A stretch of DNA of 64,000 nucleotides, taken from the NCBI GenBank assembly GCA_963855995.1, contig OY979716.1:26217418-26281417 (forward strand), in the 5' to 3' direction. A model generated the notes under the pieces. It saw only the letters and a list, made by a program, of their open reading frames with translations. It had not been told where the DNA came from and made no database searches. The DNA comes from Muricea muricata (taxonomy: Eukaryota; Cnidaria; Anthozoa; Malacalcyonacea; Plexauridae). The position numbers and the translations under genes are program-made. Of the stretch, positions 24,533-37,300 are shown one piece after another (positions within the stretch are counted from its first letter, which is position 1; each line of letters begins with the position of its first letter).

Positions 24533-27500
24533 GATGGTCTTCGATGAATACTATATTCATCTTAAATTAGCTCTCTATCGCCTCAACAACTGTGTTCAAG
24601 AAGTCGTAAGTGTAGCAGACCCCGGTTTCATTCTGGAAGATGTAATTCCGAAAGAAAATCGTTTAACTTTTGGGAAAATTCTCCAAGTCATGTTGCGAAG
24701 GGTTTAAAGCAAGTTGAAGAACAACATGCCACTAGACTTGCCCAGGTTGAATCACGAGAAGTTGAATTAACGCAAGCTCGTTCGGTTTTGAGGGAAAGGG
24801 AGATTCAGTTGGAGTCTTTTACTCAACTAGCAGAGGAAAGAGCTGAGAAAGCTAGTAAGTTTTATTTTGAGTTGCTTGTATTCAGGATTATAATTATATT
24901 TTAGTACAAATCTGATAAATTGATATGGTCTTTTAACATTGTGAACTCGTTTACTTTGAAATAGGACGCGACTTAGAAAGCTGCAAAATAAGGCAAGAGG
25001 AACTAGAATTGGACATTTTATCCAAAACAAAGCACCTAAAGCAAGTTACTGGCCAATATGACAAGCTGAAAACCCTTGTGGACCAAACAGAGTTTTCTCG
25101 TAGCCGTCGCAAAAACACACCAACTACCTCTGAAACAATTTCTTCAACATTGTCAAGTACTCGATACCGAAGGCGTCAAGAGAGCAACAATGTTTTGGAG
25201 TATATTCATGGTGGAGAAGAAGGAGCTGTTTTAGGTGTCTGGGATGTTGTTTCCTCAGGTGCTAGTCCTCAATTGATGAAGACCTTAATTGGTAATTATA
25301 AAAGAGGAAAATTCTTGCAAAATGTTGTGACACATGCTTTGAAAGAGTACCATGAATCTGACCAATCACTTAAGCAGGCAATAGCTTTTAAATACCAGAA
25401 CTTCTTGTCGTGAAGGAAGTTTAATTTACTATGTAAAACTCAGTCCTCAGCCTTTGATGCTGACCAAGTAGTTTGGGTGCCACGTAATATGAAGGTTTTA
25501 GGGAAAGATGTCAAGATTGCTCCAGACCAGATATCATATGAAAGCATAGACAAACTTGTAAAATCTCTAGATATTGGTCATATTAATCAAATCCCAAATG
25601 TCCCTGGGCTACTAAGACAGTCAGTAGGCTTGTGTTCATGATATTTAACCTACACCTCAGACTTTCACACTTGTTTCGTAAATTGGTCTGGTTCAATGAT
25701 AATACTAATCATTTTGTGTTTCAGTTTTCTGACGATGGTGCTCCAGAAACTAGTCAAGTGTCAATGTCCATAGGTAGTCTTACAATGTGGAATTTAGGAG
25801 AGAGGGTAAGAAGTAGAGAGTTCCAATATCTTTTGCACTGTGTTAGCCTTAGTGAAAAGCATGATATTTTAGAATTATTGTGGAAGCAACATTCAGATGA
25901 AATGAAGCTATTAGAGTCTAGTGTCTTCACTGTGTGTGGAAAGGAGTGCACTATGGAATTTCAGCCAAGTGCAAATATGAGTTGGCAGAGTTGGGCTTGC
26001 AATGAGTTGACTCAAGCTGCCACATATCCATCTCCTTATGCTAATGTTAATAAAGCAAATCTCTCTACAATGGGTGGCAGCATTGGATGTGAAAATGGGT
26101 TGTGGAAACCATACACAAATGATGTTAGGGAAAGTAATTTGTCAGCTGTGAGGGAATTTTGTAACTCTCTTCCTTCTTCTCTTAATGGTAAGCAAATTCA
26201 TGAAAAGTTGTTGCAATTTATGCCAAGTCATGGTATTCGACAGCTTGGTGAGCCTCGTATTGGCATATTTGCTGAACGTGTGCGTCCTGATCCTTTGCAC
26301 TGTGAAATTTACGCATGGCAGAACATCTTAGATATAATTTACTGTGAGGCAGTGCAACGAAATCTTTTTTGTAATTTTATACAGGTTTTGTCTTCACCAG
26401 TTGGCACTGAGGATCCTGCTTTCAGTTCCAGACAGATGCAGGTAAGTACCAGTAGCTTAGGCAATGAGGTTGCTGAAGAACAGAGCTGTAATGATCTTAG
26501 TGAGGCGCACAATGCTCTTCTTGATCATCTACCCAATTTATCCTCCCCCAATTTTGACCTAACATCTTTAGGCTTAGCAACTCATGCTAGTTTGCAGATG
26601 TCTAGTGCTCTTGAGCAAGTAACCCCTGATTGTTCAGTCGGTGCAGAGAAAAACTGTTTTGGATGTGGGCTGCCATATCTTGCTAAAAAAGTGAAGGAGC
26701 ATTTTGAAGATGAAAAAAAGCGCTTCAATAAACTGCCGGTAAGATTGATTGGTGATCAGGCAATAACTATTGCAAGGCATAGTTATCGTCTTGTGGATTC
26801 CCTTGAAACAAGCAATGAGACAGAGGGGCAGAGGCTGAGAAGGCTAGCTCTGTCAAAGGCAATTGATTACCTTAGAAATGCTTGTCGCCTTTTCAATAAG
26901 ATTAACACCACTTCTGCTGAAATTGACCAACTGTTGAGTTCTGGACGTGAATATTACTTTAATCTGCTGTCGTTGTTTTTCCCTGGGAGTATTACTGTTA
27001 CTACTTGGACAGTTGGGTATGCTATTCCTTATCATGCAAAGGAATTATTTCATAAGTACAAGGTTGGGTTGGGGATAATTTCTTTACAAGCTAAAGGATC
27101 CAAACATGCAGGTATTAAGAAGGAGCTATCTTTGACCAACAGATCAGCAGATGCTTCAGCTAGTGGTAAGTGGTGGCAGATAATGAGATCAAATTATGTT
27201 AGGTCTTTTTATCTTCCAGAGCACCAGCCTTCTCCACCTTCGTACTATTCCCACTTTAAAGCTCGCATTCCTTCCCACTGTGTTGACAACCAATTCTTCT
27301 GCAATTGTGGTAGAGAGAAGGAACAATCTTCTCTTTATTGTGATCTATGTAATCATAGTACACTTGTTGTAGAATGTGCCATGCAGAAAAAGCTGCTGCC
27401 TTCAGTCATTGCAATTTTAAAGCCATACACCTGCAAAGTCTGTGAAAAACGCTTTCCTGATATAAACACACTTGATGCCCACTCTTCAACACATAAAGCA

Positions 27501-27665
27501 GGCCTAGATAACAAAAATGCAAGTGTGCTTATCCCCAAGAATGTCTGTTGAACAGCTTAAAAATGCACTTCGTGAACGAGGAATGTCGCCATCTGGTAGA
27601 AAAGATCTTTTAATCAGGCGTCTTGAGTGCAAGTTCTTAGCACAATTAGGGTATTATTTTGTTAC
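24533..27665 (+). pseudogene. Unrecognised coiled-coil / zinc-finger / SAP protein
   Basis: First exon 24533-24854 from an ATG (MVFDEYYIHLKLALYRLNN), leading into a coiled-coil segment (HATRLAQVESREVELTQARS). A second exon starts at 24965 and runs on: VLEYIHGGEEGAVLGVWDVV, WVPRNMKVLGKDV, then the long open frame 25632-27551 with WNLGERVRSREFQYLLHCVS, MSWQSWACNELTQAATYPSP and GIRQLGEPRIGIFAERVRPD. A Cys cluster (CNCGREKEQSSLYCDLC) and a C2H2 finger (YTCKVCEKRFPDINTLDAH) follow, then in another frame a SAP-like helix pair (VEQLKNALRERGMSPSGRKD). It is disrupted by a frameshift near 24700, TGA at 25411-25413, a frameshift near 25610 and a frameshift near 27530. I do not know a characterised homologue. 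The finger plus SAP suggest DNA or RNA binding. Confidence 0.7.
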
Positions 27666-30270
27666 AGTATAGCAACAGTATAATAAGTACTTAAAAAGAT
27701 GCACTTTCTTAAAAAAGTAGAATGATTAATCTTAATGTGTAGACAGAAGCAGTCTTTATAGTTGTGAAATGCAGTGTTCCCAGAGAAGACCTATTTAGAG
27801 CAAAGTTCAGTTTCTGAGTACCCGGGAGGAAACCAACCAAATGGATATTGACATTTGGACAGTTTATTTTTAAATGTCGTGTCACCATTGTCTTTTTTAT
27901 TACAAATCATGTTTAGTTATATTGTTTGGTATGCAGTGGTATTGTCACACTGTTGGGGCCAGGACTAATTTTGAATTGTAAGTTTTTAGATGAAGACAGC
28001 TAAAGGATGCAGGTCAATTATTGTCATGTCACATTTTTTACTGTTTCTTATTATATATTTGTACATTAGCTGAAATTAACAGCTCATATTACCAGGTCTG
28101 CACATATCTGTGTGACATCTATACTTCCCAAGTATTTTTAATTACTGCAAAAGTCACCATCTATAAAAGCAGCATATACTTTTGTTCGCTCCTGTTTGTG
28201 CTCAGACTTATATAAATTGTATTTTTTTTTTGTTATTCTTGTTTCATTTATATAATACATGCAACAGGAACTTATTGTAAAACATTATAGTTTCATGCAG
28301 TTCATGTTGCATCATAAAAGAGCACAAACTGGATGAAAATTTGTTACAGTGGTGGAATGCAAGCTGACTGACTAAATGTGTTTAATATACTGAACCAGTT
28401 TGTCCTAACATGCCCTACCTATTAATTTTTCTTCTCCATAGCCAGATGAGATTACTTGTCAGGGGGAAGCTCTAAAGCTTAATTAGACTGATCTCAGACA
28501 CTCTTTGTGCACTGAGCCCACAAAGAGTGCCTGAAATCAGGTTAAGCTTAATGGTTAATCCATGGAGCTACAATGTGCCCCATTTATGCTTTTACTTGTC
28601 TAATGCCAAATGATTTTATTCATTAGTAAGGAAGCTTTGTAGCTTTATGGGATAAAGTATCAGATGTTAAAATGCCCATGTGCTGGATTTTCTAAATATA
28701 TGGCATATTCCTGTGAACCAAAATCAAAGTCATCAACAAATAACAGTTGTAACTGCTACAATCTAAAATTGAAAATTGCATATCCTACCAGCATGCTGAG
28801 AAGCAACATGTAAGTGTATAATTGTCAATTGTACCTTACTACTGTCATCTGTAACTGGTATTTTTGCCACGGTAAAGTGCACTTTTTTTAGGAAAACTGA
28901 AAAACTTTACCATGTGAAAGAGATCTTGCAACGTGTAGGAGGATGGAGATTTAAATGCTAATTCATTCTCAATAAAAAGTAGCCTGTCTTGGTTTGTGTA
29001 AGCTATTAGATACAAAGCAAGAAACTGCAAATTTATTAGAAATAGCAATATATATTATTATCTTGAAATACATAATTATAAAACATATATGAAGTACAAT
29101 TATACAGATTTTTAGCATTAAATTGACATAGAACTTACTATTAGTATAGCTGGGTTTCACTCAATACTTTTACATCGGGAAACGCTTGGTGGTCAAATTT
29201 ACGCATATTGCTTATCCATTCCTTGAAAAAGCGAGCAAATGTTGTGAAATTTCATGAACCTGCTATCCTACACAAGATCAATTTATACATTAATATTTAA
29301 CTCAACTGGTAACTGTGTCTTCATTTTGAGTTGACCAGCAACTGCTAAATGTATCACGTGACTGAAACCCACCTATTTCAATATTTACAGATAGCTTATA
29401 TTATCCTAGCTTTGCATATATGAAAAATGTAAAAAACAATAAAAGCATTTACGTTGGGATTCGTTTATTCATTGTAGACTTCTCATTCTTAGGTGAGTAG
29501 ATTTTCATAAATCTATCACACATGGGATACCAAATTTTCAGGGATCCAATTTACCTATAACTTTAACATCCTTATATTGTTTTCTACCTGGCTGTTTATG
29601 TTAGTACATATCATTACCAAGTATGAAATAGTGCACTAAACCTTACCCAATAGATGGCAATACAAGCTGGTCTACCCTTCAGCAGCTTGTTATTTTACTC
29701 TGTTTAATTCCAAACTATTTTGCTCATTAAATAGGATGACCTGCCACTTGAATGAGTTAACATGTAAAATAACATAGTATCTTTTTATGCTAGCCAGCCA
29801 GCCAGTCATACACTAAGCATAGCTGTTGAAATGCAAGGTGCTTCACAGATGGTTTAACTGCTGCCACAACTAGCTTGATAAATGTGGAGGGGACATATCC
29901 ATATACTTGTGTTCTACATAATTGATTGTTAATAACTGAAATTGATTGCTCTTACACTCTGTAAACAAAAATATATGAATATGCCCTTCCCTTGCCTTAT
30001 AAGAATCTCAGGTTGTACAGCAATACACTTTTGAGACAAATGAAAAGTCAATGAAAATGGAAGGAAATATAAGAAGCTACATGCTGCCTGCATAGTTGGT
30101 TCTTAAATAATTGACTGTTTATATGGCTGGTCTAGTCAATAATAGTTAGTAACCAGCAAATTTACATAAATAATGACAATTAAGTAATACAGGCCACAAT
30201 AGCTGCTATCCCAGCCATATAAACAGTTCAGTTGATTGTACAGTAAGGACAAATTTATATAACACTAATA
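27666..30270. other. Interior of the 7.2-kb element, gene-free
   Basis: AT-rich. Contains a ~230-bp MITE at about 29147-29380 with GCTGGGTTTCACTCAAT and TGACTGAAACCCACC ends (related to 19495-19700). There is a small inverted pair CTGTTTATATGGCTGG (about 30116) and CCAGCCATATAAACAG (about 30211), and a short hairpin built on CACTCTTTGTG near 28500-28535. No coding exon is supported. Confidence 0.5.
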
Positions 30271-30272
30271 TA

Positions 30273-30990
30273 ATTTAATTTTTGTCAGCACTGTTGAGAA
30301 GAGCTTGAAGACTGATGTCAAGGGAGAAATCATCCTTGTCGTACCTTTGCACGTAGAATAATACAGTCAGTTTTTCTTGCTTTGTATTGTACTGTAATAT
30401 TAACGGGGTTGACTGGCTCACAACAACAGCTGCCCTTCCTGTATATTTAAAAACATTCCTTCCATTCTCATTGACTTTTAGGAACTGTCTTTTCCTTAAA
30501 AAGTTGTTCCCTGCAAATCGCACGGGTGAAAAGACCTTCGAAACACCCTCCATTTTTGTCATTTCAACAGCAATCTGGCTTTTCTTTTCCGACAAAGAAC
30601 CTCCATAGCCGACAGCGATGTTGCATTGGATAAATGCCTGAAGATATTATAAGGCACAAACAGTCGCAAGGGTGGCATCAGGCCAGTGTTTCGGGATCGT
30701 CCCAGTTTAGAGAACATTCCCCTGCCGATTTCGCGAAAAAACGAATCAATTAGGGGACCAACCAGCTCTAGTTTGTAGGATGCTCGCTCCTCAAAAATTG
30801 GATCGAGATCTCGCATTCCAAGGTTTGGCTTTTTCTCGCACTTCCAAACAGCATCCAGCCATGCTCGTTCAACACCAAACTTTAATTCTACTGTCGAAGC
30901 ATTCCAGAAACGCTCCGACCGCTCTGTATCTTCGCCAGACGAACCAAGTTTCATGTTCAACAAGCATTCAGCCAAATTTGATTCCGCCAT
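30273..30990 (-). pseudogene. Unrecognised protein, second gene of the 7.2-kb element
   Basis: Two minus-strand frames join into one product. 30990 to about 30640 reads MAESNLAECLLNMKLG, then ERFWNASTVELKFGVERAWL, then GLMPPLRLFVPYNIF. A 1-base shift then leads into the frame ending at 30275 (SEKKSQIAVEMTKMEGVSKV, RKRQFLKVNENGR, SADKN). Together they give about 235 residues with no signal peptide and no recognised domain. It starts about 70 bp inside the right terminal repeat, a position typical of transposon genes. The frameshift suggests decay. Confidence 0.55.
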
Positions 30991-31284
30991 TTTGCCTTCG
31001 ATAATTTAAATTCTGGAGGGAAAGGGGGGAAGCCGCTGCGCAGTGCTGAGCCCGCGTATCCGGGAGAAAAATGCATAGCAACCGACCATCGTGATAGTGG
31101 TAAAGGCGGATTCATACTTGTATACAGTAGTTACTCATTATTTTTATATATTTTGTATAACTAATTTAGTCTTATCATTGTAAAGTATAGTAGTTTAATA
31201 CCTGTAATTAAGCACGGCCAGTTGGAAGATCACTTTCGAGTATTTTTTTGTAATTTTAAGTAGTGAAACTGTACCGTGTAAAAA

Positions 31285-31291
31285 TATTGTG

Positions 31292-31324
<33 letters not shown>

Positions 31325-31325
31325 T
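31285..31325. repeat. (AAT)n microsatellite
   Basis: About ten AAT repeats at 31291-31322. Confidence 0.9.
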
Positions 31326-31458
31326 TCCATTCAGTGCAAAATGTCGCGCTATCGACTTTTAGCGAGCGCTTTCTTTGACTCTCTTTGACTTCACACATTT
31401 CAAAAGAAAGCGCTCGCTAAAAATCGATCGCGCGACATTTTGACCTGAATGGAAATCC
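31322..31458. mobile_element. Hairpin MITE with ATTTCCATTCAG ends
   Basis: The arm containing ATTTCCATTCAG, AAAATGTCGCGC, TAGCGAGCGCTTTCTTT is mirrored by AAAGAAAGCGCTCGCTA, GCGCGACATTTT, CTGAATGGAAAT. The loop is about 30 bp. It lies in the interruption between two inverted matches to 23735-23960. Confidence 0.8.
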
Positions 31459-31640
31459 GCCTTGACGCTTTTCCGTGCGTAATACAAAAGTATACATAAT
31501 TCGCAAACTTTACAGGACTATATTTTCCACATTTTACAATATTTTGGAACCAAACTTCACAATTTCACTAAATTTAAGAAGCTCTTTCCAACTGTGCAAA
31601 AATTGTTTTCCAATTTAAAACTTTGTCGAATTGGGGAATG
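31455..31640 (-). repeat. Inverted copy of the 3' flank of the broken gene (23735-23920)
   Basis: Reverse complement closely matches 23735-23920, including ACCATTCCCCAATT at the gene's last codons. It could be the partner terminus of the element family or a partial duplicate. Confidence 0.65.
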
Positions 31641-31962
31641 GTCTATTGCCAAAACAGGAACGAAGGAGACACAACTGATGCGAACGAAATTAGTGATGAC
31701 GAATTATGTGATGCAGATTCGTTGGAGAGCGATAATGAAATATTTGAAGAATTTTAAAGCATCTAAAGGTTTACAAGTAGAAAGCGCATTGTTTACACTC
31801 TATTTTACACTTTGTGTTTGGTCGGCTTCTATGCTGGGTGAGTAAAAAACGTCATCTTTTTAATTTTCCTTATGGCAATAATCTCCGACTTAACAGTGCG
31901 TTGACAAACAGATGCAGTCGTAGTACAGGAGGCAAAATTACTCAAAAAAATAGTGGGAACTG

Positions 31963-33505
31963 CGAAAAACTGAGCGCAAAATAGCCATGTTTAAGGACTG
32001 GAACTAGCCTAATAGATCAATATTACATGGTATATTGTAGGAGCAATGGCGGCTGCATAAATTGAAAACAAGTGAAATTGACCGTAAAATACAAAAAAAC
32101 TGCAGGTAAGCACGCGTGACAACAACTGAAATCGAATTCAGCATATAAAAATCTATAGAATTTGGTAAATTAAAAAGTAGTGCCCGAAGTTGGACAACAG
32201 CATGGACGAAAATCAGCCCCGAAATACGACCTACATGTTGGGATAACCATAGAGATTGTAAATATCACTAGAGGAGGCATCGTAATCTTTTTCACTGAAA
32301 ACAAAAGGGAACGCGTTTTTTTGGAGGCAAATTCAAGTCCCGGATGCCGGTTCAGGCGCTTATTGGCTGAGCTGATGCTTCCTAAGCAACCACCTTAGCA
32401 ACAGCAGAAGTCTGTATGAATTTTTTTCCTCATCGTTGTTGAGGTCGTTTTGCCGGTTTTGTGAGCAAAATAGTACTTTTTCAATTGTTTTTAATATTTT
32501 AGACAATCTGGAATGATATTTTCAATATTTTTACGAGGAAAAACATTTCAAAAAGCAGAAAAACTCGTCTAAAATGACTTTTTTGCCTGGGACATCGTGA
32601 ATGAGTAAACATTCGGGACTTGAATTTGCCCCCCAGTCGCCGAGCTCCCAAATTTTACCCTCGATGTCCTCTCTAGTGCTATTTATAATCTCTATGGGGA
32701 TAACTAATTTTACTGAAAAACATGCAGATTTCAGTAAACTATGCTTTCGCAGATACGACTTTTCTGCGCATGCCGTACGCACGCTTTATCGATAACATAA
32801 CTTGGCCAATTACTACCGCCAGAGGCATAGGAACGAATTAAAAGTTGGGGGGCTGAACATACGAGCGCTGAAGGCGCGAGCTCTGTAGAGGGGTCCGGTG
32901 GCATCCTCCCCCGGGAAATTTTGAAAACTAGAACCCCGGAAATGCCATTTCCGGCGATTTGGGCACTTAATTTGGAGTTTATTTTGATTGCAAAAATGAA
33001 CTAAATTTGGCACATTTTTTACAAAAAATGTGAATAATGTATAACGATTTCAAAAAAAAATGCATCAGTTGAAGTTTGGATATTGAATAATGATTGTAAA
33101 TTTCTGATATCTATACTAAATGCTTATTGACGTCAAATACTGATTTTATGGGTCCTATAACAATGTAATTAGATATTGACACGAGAACAGGGAAATTGTG
33201 AAATTATCTGGTTAATCTTGGTGTATTCTTCCAGGGAAAAATGTATTTTTTTTAGGCTCTAAATTGCTCTAAGAACCAATCTGGGAACCAATCTAACATT
33301 CTAACCATTCTAACACACTATCTAACACAACATTCACGTCATTATAAGCACGCCGGACGGATTTTTTTTGGGGGGCTTAGCCCCTCCATAAAAAATTTTG
33401 GGGGGGCTTGAGCCCCCCCCCCCCTGTTCCTACGCCACTGACTACCACCACCATTTGGAATACTAATTACCTAATACAGAGCAGATAGACTACTACTGCA
33501 TCTCG
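31963..33505. repeat. Right arm of the large inverted repeat
   Basis: 31963-32190 is the inverted match of 2985-3216, and 32700-32819 plus 33441-33505 is the inverted match of 441-640. An internal palindrome is present: 32238-32345 (AACCATAGAGATTGTAAATA, then GGCAAATTCAAGTCCCGGAT) is mirrored at about 32600-32710. A third copy of the inner 50 bp (AAAACTGAGCGCAAAATAGC) lies at 33901-33955 in direct orientation. Confidence 0.65.
32820..33440. mobile_element. Non-autonomous hAT-type MITE with 8-bp target duplication
   Basis: Ends CAGAGGCATAGGAAC and GTTCCTACGCCACTG are inverted repeats of the CAGTGGCGTAG class. They are flanked by ACTACCGC (32812-32819) and ACTACCAC (33441-33448), an 8-bp duplication with one mismatch, as expected for hAT elements. 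It is 621 bp without coding capacity and splits the right arm of the large inverted repeat: the left arm's uninterrupted counterpart runs straight across the junction. Confidence 0.93.
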
Positions 33506-34358
33506 ACCTGATAAACTTTTGTGCTGTTCTGTTGGTGTTTGTATTGACTGGAATACCGATTTAAGTCAAGGAAATCATAATCTTTTACCATTTTCGGTGC
33601 AAAAACGGTGGAAGTGTCTTCTGCACTTTACAATAATACGAAGGAAATATCTGCTTGGGACCGAATAAATGTATTCCGATCAATAAGTTCTTGTAGCTAT
33701 CAATGCTTATCATGAGTAAGTTAGGAGTATATAAACATGTTGATTTATTGATTATTTTTACTCCCTCTAGTTCAGTTTTAGACTTTTTTCAGACTATCCA
33801 TCAATACTCTTTGACATCTATATCGAGAGACTGTTTGCTATCAATAAAACATAACATGAGCGGATTATATGCTTGAACTCCAACCCTTCGTCGGTCCACT
33901 ACGAAAAACTGAGCGCAAAATAGCCATGTTTAAGGACTTGAACTAGCCTAATAGGCTTCCACTTAGTGTTTCCACTTAATCCGATTAGCATCACGCAAAA
34001 TTCAGGTTTTTTCAGATGTAAAGAAGTCAGCATTGTTTAACTGAAAGAAATGAATGATTAATGATAGCCAATTTGACACACATACAATTATCTCTTATTC
34101 AAGCTTTCTAACCGAATGAGATTACTATTTTGAGGATACAGCTCATCCTATATCCTATAAGGATGCGACTATAAGACATTTGCAATTTTTTACCCCTATT
34201 AATTGTTTGCAAATGGCAGCATGTTCAGTTTTTGAACCCAGTATAAAAATGAAATTTATTATACAAAATAAAAGCGTTATGTTATTAGAGTATATACATA
34301 TACCGGTATAATATACAGTATAATATAGTCAAATTTGACAATCTCTTATTTCGTCTTC
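33506..34358. other. Non-coding stretch
   Basis: Apart from the 50-bp repeat copy at 33901-33955 I see no gene or clear element. Confidence 0.4.
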
Positions 34359-37300
34359 TTAGGCGATGATTTGCTCAATAAATGGTTCATGAGGTAAAGC
34401 TTGTCGTCTTGGGTAGAAGGTAACATCATTGGGATAATTAAGGAGATTTGAGATTGATGAGGAATATATGTCAGCAAAACGAACCAGTCGTCGAGTAAAG
34501 TAAGAAGGATTGTGGTAAGTACGAAACACACTTCCAAACTGTGGATTAAACATCCTTTTCAATTCCTCCCTAAAAAATAAGGGGAATTTTTCTCATTATT
34601 GACGTGCAAACAATGAACCGATATATCAAATGCATTTTCTGCCTTCTTTGTAAATGCAATTCTTGTCAAAGAGCTTGTTTTCGAACATAAAGAATCGATC
34701 GAGCAATGACCATGTCGTCAACAAAAAAATAAATTTTTTTATTCAAAGTTTCACACAAATCTTGTTACATTGACAATTATTTAACGTAGTACAATGCAGG
34801 AACAGATTTTTTTTGGTGCATGGTATTCGGCTAATGTCAATTGACACTCATTTGCTCAAGATTTTCTTCATAAAAAAACAGATTATTTAATAGTTTGTAG
34901 TTTAGAAACAAAAGTCTACCTTGTTGGGCACTCATGCGGAGAAATTTAAAATAACTCCCACGCAATTGTGGCTGTGGTAGCGCGACATGAATGCAAATAA
35001 ATGATGGATGCATTGTAAACAAAACACCTTGTTAAATATAATTTCAAGACCTACAATAATGTCGCTCGTCCAACGAAGCAGTGTGAGTCATCATGACGTG
35101 AATGATTTACGCCAGATACGTAAGCATCTCAGAATGGCAAATAGTTCTATTTTTTGTGGATTGCACCAAAGTCAATCTAAATCTGGTCTGGACCAACGTC
35201 TTTGCTCAAGATCTTTGTTCGTGTTTTTGCAGACTTCATCATTCTATTGTATTGTCTAAACACTGATCTTAGTAAAACTGAATGAAGCATCATTTTGAAT
35301 TCATTGACCCTACTTTGAAGCCAGAATATTTATAATGAGATGATATACTAAATTGATCAAATCATTTCTGGCCAAATAATCAAGTAAATGTCTTTTCTAT
35401 ATTGATTGCGAAGACATAGCTTGGCACAACTTTTCTAATTGTTTCGAGAAGGTTAAAAACTCTTGATAATGAACTCATGGCGGCCATCTTGGACTATAAT
35501 CATCTTTTATTCATAGTCAAATTTACAGAGAACAGAGATTATTTTTGGCACAATGTTTATCCATTCCCACCGATAATAGTCCGGTCGCTTAGCGGCAAAA
35601 ATTGGCAAGATCTGTACAAAGCGGACAAAGTCAGTATTTCTTTCCCCGCGACTCCTAAGTCAAATTGAAATGTTTTTGGGGGTGTAATGAAGATATTCAC
35701 AAAATTTATCATCCCGGGGGGAGTTCCGTTTTTGAAATAACGGTTCGGGATGCTTGTTCATGTTTTACTCAATCATTGTATTTAATAATAAGGTGTTGGG
35801 ATATTGTTCAAAGACATGGACTTGACAACAGATAAATGGGCATATAAAATTTCCTGTTTGATGTTCTCATATTAAATATCATTGACTGGCAGAGAAACAT
35901 TGCCAACCGTTAACGTACCACCTCACTGTGGTAACACCCCCCTAACTTGAAAATTTTAGGCACCCGTTCTTAAATTGATTAGGAGGCATAGTTAATCAAT
36001 TGTAGAGGGGGTGCCCAAGTTTGTACTCGCCAGTACAGATCGTTTGGTTAAGCGACTTCACTATAACCTAAAACCTCTTCTTTGCATTAAAGGATTACTG
36101 AATGGTTTTCCGTGCAGGATAGCGTAATCCATGCACGCGGGATGTTGCGAGATTTTCGGAAAGCGTAAAAATACACGAGCCGCAGTCGAGTGTATTTTTG
36201 CGCTTTCCGAAAATCGAGCAACATCCCAAGTGCATGGATCACGCTATTCTGCACGAAAACCATTTAGTAATTGTTTTATGAAATAACTACAATAAAACAA
36301 CGGTTAACACTTCTTAAACCATTGATGAAAAACGCAATTCTCCCAAGAATCGTCCACTTTAGCTTTGTCGGCATTCGACCGCACGCTACAATTTACACAA
36401 TTTTAAAACTTTTCGCATAACTTTTTTGCTTTGTGTTCTTTTGCTCGAAAACTTGGTGAAAATATAGCATTTTAACAGAGACATAGACTGGTACTAAGCC
36501 GAAGAGCAGATGTTGTTAAAAACCGATGTTATTAACGGCCAAATGTGGCAGATATGCTAGTTTTATTTTGTAATTTTGTATTTTTTCGTAAACAAACCAC
36601 TAAAAACTTATCGGCATTTGAAGTGTGGTATGTGTGTAAGAAAGCATAGCAGGGAAATAAAATTTAGTTTTTTATAGGCAGTATTGTATGTTGATTCGAA
36701 CGGCTACAGCATAAACTGAAACAAAAATATGCGAGTGCTAAAAATCGTATTTCACTTAAATTTATAACGTAAACAAAACAAAAATACAAGTATACAAGAC
36801 ATTATAGAAGTTTGACAACATAAAAGATTATAATTTCTCTACCTTGTGCTTTAGTATTTGACTTTATCTTTATTCTCTGCTAATTTCAGAAGTTGAAATG
36901 GTTTTTTGTCGGCAATTCTAAGCCCGTAACAAGCTCGTAAAATGCGAAGCGATGTCAACTTTCAAATTTCCCGTGCAGGATTGTCTCATCCTGCACGGGT
37001 ATTGACCAATCAGATTGCGTGTTTTACTGTAGTTATTATATTGGTCAGGGAGGCAGAGGTAATTATATCTACCTTCTCGAGAGGAAAATCCATTGTCCAT
37101 TAGATCCCTAATATAACAATTCTTATTGTTTTTTGGCTCGATTTACCTTGTGGGCTTCGATCAACACTTTTTCTCTTCAATTTTTTAATAAAACTACTAT
37201 GTGGCATACAAATATAAATGTTTCTGAGGGCAATAGTAAGAATATTTTCCTTCGGTGAAAGATTGATTGTTCCATTAATCGAGGCAAAAGCTGAGTTGAA

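Larger units (their letters stand above)
23931..31091. mobile_element. 7.2-kb element with perfect 30-bp terminal inverted repeats
   Basis: Positions 23931-23960 and 31062-31091 are exact reverse complements over 30 bp (core CGATGGTCGGTTGCTATGCA). Weaker inverted similarity continues outward: 23735-23920 is matched, inverted, by 31455-31640, with a ~340-bp interruption that includes a hairpin MITE. The interior holds a plus-strand pseudogene starting 0.6 kb from the left end and a minus-strand pseudogene starting 0.1 kb from the right end, which converge. No recognisable transposase was found, so one of these unknown proteins may be the mobility protein. Confidence 0.7.

Noticed and set aside
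31636-31755. Short acidic open frame (MVYCQNRNEGDTTDANE...)
   Set aside because: Resembles acidic N-termini of some transposases, but it is only 39 residues and antisense to a repeat; no supporting context.
32531-33013. Open frames on both strands
   Set aside because: They lie in the palindromic repeat and the hAT MITE; no codon-level or domain support.
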